Shown here piece by piece: positions 56,778 through 64,000 of a DNA stretch of 64,000 nucleotides. Each line of letters starts with the position of its first letter. The stretch's first letter is position 1. The stretch is from Symsagittifera roscoffensis (taxonomy: Eukaryota > Xenacoelomorpha > Acoela > Convolutidae): the NCBI RefSeq assembly GCF_963678635.1, contig NC_087065.1, forward strand, positions 25,627,254 to 25,691,253, read 5' to 3'. The position numbers and the translations under genes were made by a program. The notes under the pieces were generated by a model, which saw only the letters and a list, made by a program, of their open reading frames with translations, was not told the origin of the DNA and ran no database searches.

Positions 56778-57522
56778 CAGTGCTGATTTAAATTAACAGG
56801 ACAAAATGAGCTAAACTTGAAATTTAAAACGCGTTTTTCTCAAATTGGGTTGAGTTTAGGTGAAAACTTATGAAGATAAAACTTGCTTAAAAATTTAGCA
56901 GAATTAATATGGTGTAATTTATTTTGCAAAAATCGGGCCAAAAATTTTACCGCCAAAATGGGTCATTTTGGCTTTCCTTAGTTAATCACAAATTACGCCA
57001 AAAATAAGGAGTTGATCACATGCATATATATATATATATATATATATCAAAGTGAGCCCCTCACGTAGCCCAACAAACTTTAAGAAGGGTATACTCTCCA
57101 AAAAAATTGCAAACCGTTTAAAAATTGTTTTTAAATAAAAAGTTGATATTTTATATAGTAAAAACGACCTTTTTTGTCTATCAAACAAAAATAAATCAAC
57201 TTATACAATGTTTTGGAGAATATACCCTTCTTAAAGTTTGTTGGGCTACGTAAGGGGCTGACTTTGATATACATATGCCTATGATCGACTGGGTATTTTT
57301 GGCGTATTTTTTGATTAACTTATGAAAGCCAAAATGACCCATTTTTGCGGTAAAATTTTTGGCCCGAATTTCGCAAAACAAACTACACCATATTAATTCT
57401 GCTCAAATTTTAAGCAAGTTTTATCTTCATAAGTTTTCACCTAAACTCAACCCAATTTGAGGAAAACGCGTTTTAAATTTCAAGTTTAACGCGTTTTGTC
57501 CGGTTAATTTAAATCAGCACTG
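56778..57522. mobile_element. 745-bp mariner-like MITE with TA duplication
   Basis: The ends read CAGTGCTGATTTAAATTAAC and its exact complement, flanked by TA (56776-56777 and 57523-57524). The inverted similarity continues inward for about 330 bp per side with substitutions, making the whole element a diverged palindrome. An (AT)n tract lies at about 57022-57048. TA duplication and CAGTG-type ends fit Tc1/mariner. It landed in an older family R fragment. Confidence 0.9.
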
Positions 57523-57829
57523 TATACAAAGTTCCGTTCAAATTTGGCTAAGTAGCAAATTGAGAATTTACCAAAGAAAAAATTCGAAGGGCAAGTATTA
57601 CACCTTTCCTTCCCAATTTGGATAAGCCAGCGACAATTAACTTTGAAATGAAACAAATGTTACTCAGTTACGTGACCGCCCAAACAGCCACATATTTGAA
57701 TAGTCGAAAAACTAAATTGAAGCAAACCTTGATTCACGCGCACTAAGCTGAATGCACCGAATTAAAGTTACTGCAAGTTAATGGCAAATATTTGGCTGAG
57801 CGTAGCTAATTTTTTTTTCGATTTTGTAG

Positions 57830-59330
57830 CACAATGAACTTAAGATTCAAAAATTCATCGATTGAACAGCTTGCTTAAAAAAACTAAAATTTTTGCAAAC
57901 TGATTAGTTGTAGGAAAAAAATTAAAATATTTCAACGTTTCATCGCTTGGATAGCTTGCTGAAAAAAAAATCAAAAATTGACGAACAAATTTGGTCCAGG
58001 AATTGAATTGAAAAGTTTAAAAATTTTGCCAATTGAAAATTGAACAGTTTGCTCAAAATATCTTAAATTTTTGCGAAACACCGGCTTCGATTGGCAATTC
58101 TTTCTATAAATTATCATGAGTTATTTTAAAATTGAAATGCCTAAATTGCTTGCCTAAAAAGACTTGGTGTCCCACTCTTTAACCCTACGATATTTAACCC
58201 CCTCTGTTTACACCCCCTATATCATAACCACGTAACATGATAACCCCACAACAATTTAACCCCCTTTTAATGACGATAATTTGTGTCAAATTCAGTCCTT
58301 TTTATAAGTACAGGAGTAGTCCAATTAAGCTTACTAATTGAGGCCTGAAAAGCTAGTCTTAATTCACTTGATTCCTCTAGCATCCCAAAAACAATTGCAT
58401 TTCGAAATAATCCCTCACTCACGCGTTTAAAACAGAGATAACCTACATGGTGCTAATTGAAGGCAACAAAAGACGTTTGTGAGTTTTATAAAAAATCATA
58501 CTGCCTATTTCTTTAACCAAGTGAATTAAGACTAGCTTTTCAGGCCTCAATTAGTAAGCTTAATTGGACTACTCCTGTACTTATAAAAAGGACTGAATTT
58601 GACACAAATTATCGTCATTAAAAGGGGGTTAAATTGTTGTGGGGTTATCATGTTACGTGGTTATGATATAGGGGGTGTAAACAGAGGGGGTTAAATATCG
58701 TAGGGTTAAAGAGTGGGACACCAAGTCTTTTTAGGCAAGCAATTTAGGCATTTCACTCTATCAGATCAGATATAATGTTTGAAGCATCATTCCATTTTAC
58801 TTTATCTTCGAAAGACAAACAAATGCTAGTGGTATCAGGCCACGAGTATGACCTTTAACGAAAAAACAAGACAACAACGATTTTGGGGTTATATGAGAGG
58901 GGGTTAAGAAAAAGGGGGTTACAAAACACGGGGTGATAAGCTTGGGAACCAAAGACTTATACTGTGGCAAACTAATTTGCTCTATGAAATGACTTGAAAA
59001 GTTTTTGAAAATCAAACGTTGAATAGCTTGCCCGAAAAAACTAAGAATATGCAAACTGATTCGTACTGCGAAAAAAAAAGTTAAAAAAGTTAAAGTTTCA
59101 TTGCTTGAAAAGTTGCTTTAGGAAAATCTTTGCAAACGATTTTGCTGCAGAAAGTGACTTGATTTGAAATTTTTCAAAGTTTCATCAGAGTGTCAACTTG
59201 CTCAAATAAGATGGTTTAAGCAGTTAATTTCAATAGCTTCATGCATATAATTTTAATAGCTTGAATGGCTTGCTGAGAAAAATTTTTCGAACCGTTTATA
59301 GACAGCTTGCTAGTTGAATTGTTATCTATT
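57830..59330 (+). repeat. Degenerate repeat, about 95-100 bp, split by the palindromic element
   Basis: Diverged copies of a 'gaacagcttgcttaaaaaaact...tttgcaaactgatt' unit occur at about 57860-58090 and resume at about 58985-59330. Confidence 0.5.
58133..58755. mobile_element. Palindromic element with perfect 238-bp inverted arms
   Basis: Arms 58133-58370 and 58518-58755 are reverse complements with no mismatch seen; the spacer is 147 bp (58371-58517). The outermost bases read TGAAATGCCTAAATTGCTTG. No target duplication is visible. Each arm carries four GGGTTA-type motifs (TTAACCC on the other arm). A diverged relative of the G-rich part follows at 58880-58975. Non-coding; a foldback-type element is a reasonable guess. 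Confidence 0.9.
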
Positions 59331-59356
59331 TTTGAATGCTAGCTAGAATTTATGTT

Positions 59357-59885
59357 GTTGTTCCGACTTTCGATACGAAAGTAATGGAATATTTGTGCTC
59401 GGGGTGGGATTTTTTTTTCTTCAGACAAAATTCAACTTTTTAACTAGCCATTTTTGACGGACTTTTTTATGTCATTCGAAAGGTATTGTTGTCTTGAGCT
59501 CAAATTTGAAAAAATATTTCACCTGTGATCATTTTTTGTAAAGTTATGGGGGTTTAAAGATTGCCATTTTGGCCAATTTGGGACAATTAACGCGCGATAT
59601 ATTTCGCGCTATTAACGCGTAAGCGGAGAGTTAATCCGTCTTAGAAATCCTTCCAAATTGGTTAAAAGAAGCTTATTGGCAAAAAATTGGTTTGTTACAA
59701 GGAGCAAAATCTATCTTTTTGTACTTCGTATGGCGTGTGGGGGGATGATTTTCATAAAAAGTTTCAAATTTTAGAAAAATTTTTTTTGTTTTATTTTTTT
59801 TAACATTTAATGTTATTACTGCTCCAAAAACCCTAAAAGGCAAGCGGAACATTCAGGGCTTCGCCCTGATACGAACAGTCTTGTT
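59357..59885 (+). repeat. Family R copy, best preserved
   Basis: 529 bp with all three hairpins recognisable: start (CTTTCG/CGAAAG), centre (GCGCGA at 59592-59597 with TCGCGC at 59604-59609) and end (cagggc-ttc-gccctg, 59854-59868), finishing 'acagtcttgtt'. Confidence 0.85.
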
Positions 59886-60800
59886 CTATCTATATGCCTT
59901 TTTTATGGATCTTTCAAAAAATCATCATAAGCAAAAACGTTCCGTCACTTTCGTCAAAAATTGCAACAAAAATGAATTAATTTAACAATGCACAGCAACC
60001 ATGCGAATACCTCCAGCGGTTTTGGGGTTTGACTTGTATTATTTCACATAATTAGTCCTAGTTCAATTAACTTGTTTGACCAGTAATTTGTTCGTTTCCA
60101 TTAATTTTCACCTTTCCTCATAGAGCCTGATTAAGCTTGTGCAAAGTTTGTGTAAATTTTAGTAAATTTTTCGTAAAATTATGGTGGTTTAAAGATTGCC
60201 ATTTTGGCCAATTTGGGACAATTAACGCGCGATATATTTCGCGCTATTAACGCGTAAGCGGAGAGTTAATCCGTCTTAGAAATCGTTCCAAATTGGTTAA
60301 AAGAAGCTTATTGGCAAAAAATTGGTTTGTTACAAGGAGCAAAATCTATCCTTTTGTACTTCGTATGGCGTGTGGGGGGATGATTTTCATAAAAAGTTTC
60401 AAATTTTAGAAAATTTTTTTTTGTTTTATTTTTTTTTACATTTAATGTTATTACTGCTCCAAAAACCCTAAAAGGCAAGCGGAACATTCAGGGCTTCGCC
60501 CTGATACGAGCAGTCTTGTTCTATCTATATGCTTTTTTTATGCATCTTTCAAAAAATCATCATAAGCAAAAACATTCCGTCACTTTCGTCAAAAATTGCA
60601 ACAAAAAATGAATTAATTTAACAATGCACAGCAACCATGCGAATACCTCCAGCGGTTTTGGGGTTTGACTTGTATTATTTCACATAATTAGTCCTAGTTC
60701 AATTAACTTGTTTGACCAGTAATTTGTTCGTTTCCATTAATTTTCACCTTTCCTCATAGAGCCTGATTAAGCTTGTGCAAAGTTTGTGTAAATTTCAGCA
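59530..60800 (+). repeat. Tandem duplication, 635-bp period
   Basis: The 3' two thirds of the family R copy plus about 275 bp of flank repeat almost exactly: 'gttctatctatatgc' at 59883 and 60518. The second, 5'-truncated R copy is 60166-60522. Confidence 0.9.
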
Positions 60801-60931
60801 ATTTTGAGCAAATTTTTCTCAATTTTGAGCAAATTAATTTAACATATAGAAAACGTTTCATACTTTGATTATTCGAAAAAAATAAACACCGAAGCTTTTT
60901 AATTTATGGTCCGATTTGAATGAAATAGTAC

Positions 60932-61079
60932 CTGAATAGGTTTTAGGGACCATGTCTCCATATCCTACGGTCGTCATGGTTACCACGCTCCACCAGAACC
61001 AGTCAATTATACTCAGTATCTTCACACACAGTTCCAGGGGTTTGTCGGGGTCAAACGGCTCATCCTCTGCACGACACTT
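60932..61079 (-). CDS. Shaw: Shaw/Kv3-type K+ channel, pore exon
   Basis: A 148-nt exon with the S5-pore linker, pore helix and K+ filter: '[20 protein letters not shown]' contains the TVGYGD signature. The acceptor 'tttattacag' precedes 61079 in phase 0; the donor is after 60932 in phase 1, and the split Gly codon completes in the S6 exon. The turret before the pore is Cys/acid-rich ([14 protein letters not shown]). Confidence 0.97.
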
Positions 61080-61374
61080 CTGTAATAAAAAACAACCTTT
61101 AATCATCTCTAAAGCTTCAAGATAAATGTATATGGGACAGAAAGTTATAAGAAAAGGTTTGAGTTTTAACAAGAACGTTCAAACTTCTCGGTTTGTTTAT
61201 TTTAATTTATATGATTCAATGCAATGGTTAAACCTTTAAATAAAAGGTCAGTTTTGAATAAAAGCTCAATATGCTTTTGGACTAATACATATTTTTCTCA
61301 GTTTTTCCAGATGATTTTTTTAAAAGAAAAATAAAAGAAATTCTTTTAAAAGAAAATTAAAAGGAAAAGGATAC
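61080..61374 (-). other. Channel-gene intron (295 bp)
   Basis: Donor 'gtatcc' at 61374, acceptor 'ttacag'; phase 0. Short and free of repeats. Confidence 0.9.
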
Positions 61375-61929
61375 CCTATCACGATCCGGCATGTTTATCT
61401 TTTCGGCAAAGTAAACCATGGCACTGAAAATGACGACTCCAAAAATGAGGAACAAAATCAGCAGCAGAAGTTCGCCCGCCGAAGCTTTCAAGGTCAGCTG
61501 TAAAATCTTCAATCCTGGATGATGTCTAGTCAGTTTGAATATTCGGAAAATGCGAACTATCGATAACAAATCCAGAATCTCTTGCTCGATAAATTGCATT
61601 AATCCTACATAGAAATTGAAGGTCGCGAGAAAATCAATTATGTTCACGCCTTCTCGGACAAATCTCGCTTTGGTGGGACAGACTATAAAGCGAACGACAA
61701 GCTCGAATGTAAACCACGCATTACAAATACATTCCAAGTACATCAAATACCGATTTGAAATACGCATCGGCTCTTCCAGACGTGATGATGACCTCCCGGA
61801 AGTATCAGTGTAGTTTGTTTGGTTGGATGTTTCTGTTGAGTTTGAGTCATCGATGAATAGCGGGTGTGTTCCGGCGCAGAAGGTACAAATTGATATTATG
61901 ATGCACATGACCGTAATGTAGTTCACAAC
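61375..61929 (-). CDS. Shaw: Shaw/Kv3-type K+ channel, S1-S5 exon
   Basis: A 555-nt exon with acceptor 'ttttag' before 61929. In order: S1 (residues about 1-20 of the exon); an S1-S2 loop with N-glycosylation sites (NST, NQT, NYT); S2 ('WFTFELVVRFIVCP'); S3 ('NIIDFLATFNFYVG'); S4 ('IVRIFRIFKLTRH', basic residues spaced by three); the S4-S5 linker; and S5 to 'MVYFAEK'. The S4 has few charges (R, R, K, R), as in Shaw rather than Shaker. No initiator or T1 domain is present, so the gene extends further upstream. The five exons total 2574 nt, a multiple of three. Confidence 0.95.
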
Positions 61930-64000
61930 CTAAAACAATTAAACTTGTGAATAAAATTTTTATAATTCAATATATGCACTTGGGCCTGAAAGACACAAGT
62001 GCATATTGAAATCTTTCTTTCCTTGCTTCTAATGAAATGTTTGGACAATGCTTGAGGAAGCTAACCAGGTCGCAATAATTGAACTTGGTAAATTTAAAAC
62101 CATTTTAATGAACCCTTCAAAAATGGAATTAGCTTCAAGTTCGCCTTTTTACCGTTTTATCGCGCAATTCGAGCCCAGAAATCTGCTGGAGGAAAAACAC
62201 TGACTAGTACATCTTTTGTACTTGCCTTCGAACTGAAAGTTAGCTTTTTTGCAAACGCATTCATTTATTTTAACAACATATTTCATCATAAAATTCCTCA
62301 CTTTCACTGTACAGGAAATAAAATGTTAATTTAACATCGTCTGCAACCAATTTACCCGAGCGCAGCAGTAATTCAATTCAATAAAAGACTTATGGCTGGA
62401 TATTTTTTAATAAAAAATATACTACTAGTACCACGGCCCAGTCCAGTGTGATCCAAAAGCTATCTCTAAACAAAGTCGTAAACTAAACTACTTGATTGAA
62501 ATGGTTGAGAGTATTGTAGGCAGCAACTATTTGACCCTGTTTTCTTTTGCCTGAATTAGGTTGAGAGTACTTTTGAGCAGAAATTTCGACCTGCTACCGT
62601 GCTGGGATAGAGTATTGAAAGATCATAAAGTATTCCCATATGTCACTTTTCAAGTGGCCGTAAATTTTAAAACTACATGGAATTAGGTTCATTCTTCACA
62701 ACTTAAGACTTATGACATCTGGATCATATGTGACATAGACGCCAGTCTTTTAAAGCAACGAAAAAATCTCTCCTTTTCAAATGCTCTCGAGCAACTAGGA
62801 TCTGACCAAAATTTTTGTGGATAAAATTATTGATTAACGACGTTGCTTTAACTTGATGACAAACTTTAGAAAACTAATCAGTAGCACAGAATGTTTTGAC
62901 CACCGTCACCTTTCCAAAATAAAATTTTCTTTCATTAAGAGTCCAAACTGTGCACTGGATAGGCGCAGAATTTTGTGTCTGTATGTTCCTGGATTCAATG
63001 TTTTAGGTATTTGTTTGTGGAATCCAAAACAGCAGAGAAGATCAAGAACAGTAGCAATCTTGCGGATTCCGCGACACATCTGATTTTGGCCTGTCGTGGA
63101 ATCCGCTTACAATGCACAGAATGCACAGTTTGGCCTCGTAATGTTGCTTTTTAAATGACCTTTCATCATTCCACTTACAATAAGCAAGCGATATCAAACA
63201 GGAATTTAGACTTTTTTCCGGTTAAAAACTTGCTTAACCAAGTCAGTTGAGTCTTTAATAGCTTGGCTTACAAAAAAAATCAAACATAGTAGCTTCTAGG
63301 GCATTCTTACGACTACACCTGGGATGGCAAAGGTTAAGATTTGAGTCTGGCCAGGACCAATTTTGTTCAACGTGAAAATTTCAGTTCAGAAATGTCGCCC
63401 TTTGTTTGTCCATTTAGTGTCGGCTCATTTGCAACATCACGGATTTTTTGTGCTGTGAGCAATTTTCATGGTAACTACAATATTTGTAAACGTTTCTTGT
63501 GTTTTGTAAATGAACTGAATCTCATTTTTACCTTTTATTTTTCTTTTTTTCTCAATTGTTTACACTATGTTTCTTCGGATTTTCGTGCCGTTTGAGAAAG
63601 GAACTTTTCATATTCTTTGGTATGTTTCCCGAAGGTAAAAACTGAGAAATTTAGAGTTTTTATAAGTTTTTTTTGTTTTCGGTCGAACAAGATTTTATCC
63701 AGTGTTTGCAGCTTAATTTCTGCTCGATGTTCTTAAGACGATTTTAACGCCGGCTATTTTGTTTACGAACGTGTTTACCTTCAATAGAACATCATTACAG
63801 ACTCAATTTTGAACATTTTCTATTGATAGCCTGCATTTCTGTTTGTAAGGTATCGCAAATGGTGCATCGCCTCTTTGTAAAATAACTTTCGGAAATAATT
63901 GAACAAAAATCTCCATTTATCACTTGTAGTAGAAGGTTGAAAAGTTTGCGTGCATTTTTTGGTTTTTGATCAATTTATCGCCCCAGATATGGAAATATAG
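61930..64000. other. Upstream intron or flank, no exon recognised
   Basis: No T1-domain coding sequence is seen on the minus strand. A 'gcgatatcaaac...aacttgctta' block near 63185-63235 matches the end of family S at about 10575-10640. A 'tatcgcaaatggtgc...gcctcttt' block near 63850 resembles 8690-8720. Plus-strand frames at 62853-63083 and 63341-63595 have no recognisable features. Confidence 0.5.

Larger units (their letters stand above)
56108..60931 (-). other. Channel-gene intron (4.8 kb) filled with repeats
   Basis: Donor 'gtacta' at 60931, acceptor 'ttcag' at 56108. Contents: minus-strand family R remnant at 56575-56770, a 745-bp MITE, a degenerate 95-bp repeat, a 623-bp palindromic element and two family R copies within a 635-bp tandem duplication. 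About 56110-56570 shows nothing. Confidence 0.85.

Overview
The window is nuclear DNA from an invertebrate-like metazoan. It is A/T-rich and repeat-dense, with GT-AG introns and the standard genetic code. I cannot fix the phylum. One host gene is recognisable: a Shaw/Kv3-type voltage-gated potassium channel on the minus strand. Five exons lie between 61929 and 24875; the 5' exons with the T1 domain are off the right edge or not recognised. All four introns have compatible phases (0, 1, 1, 2), and one of them is about 28.5 kb long.

Inside that long intron, in the same orientation, sits an apparently intact 18,915-bp LTR retroelement (27646-46560). It has 410-bp LTRs differing at 2 sites, a TAAC target duplication and a primer-binding site. 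Its order on the minus strand is: 5' LTR; a 1.2-kb repeat-bearing leader; a small basic ORF1; a fused gag-pol frame of 2691 codons (Ty3/gypsy order PR-RT-RH-IN with a GPY/F motif); a small basic ORF3; then a compact chain. The chain holds two tiny membrane ORFs, a Pro/Ser/Thr-rich frame of 378 codons without ATG, an 872-aa envelope-like glycoprotein, a 182-aa Pro/Ser-rich ORF and an unrecognised ORF of 336 to 447 codons. Neighbours in the chain are joined by TAA-ATG, ATGA, 13-nt and 88-nt junctions. A strong splice donor 22 nt into gag and a strong acceptor before the chain have matching phase, suggesting a spliced polycistronic subgenomic RNA. This element is the best candidate for an undescribed system.

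Region 1-24 kb lies beyond the 3' end of the channel gene and is all repeats. A roughly 10.7-kb segmental duplication dominates (1-7.6 kb against 10.7-21.2 kb). The second copy contains five tandem 1007-bp units (15327-20361). Within and around it are a roughly 525-bp interspersed family with conserved hairpins (family R), a TIR family with CCCGCAC ends and 2-bp target duplications, a second diverged family (family S), and a 1147-bp tandem duplication (21713-24006).

The rest of the intron space (46.6-61 kb) holds a broken LINE reverse transcriptase with an (ATT)n tail, two degenerate minisatellites, a 745-bp TA-flanked mariner-like MITE, a 623-bp element made of perfect 238-bp inverted arms, and further family R copies. 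No rRNA, tRNA or CRISPR was found. The only channel exon in the last 3 kb is the S1-S5 exon; nothing recognisable lies beyond 61929.
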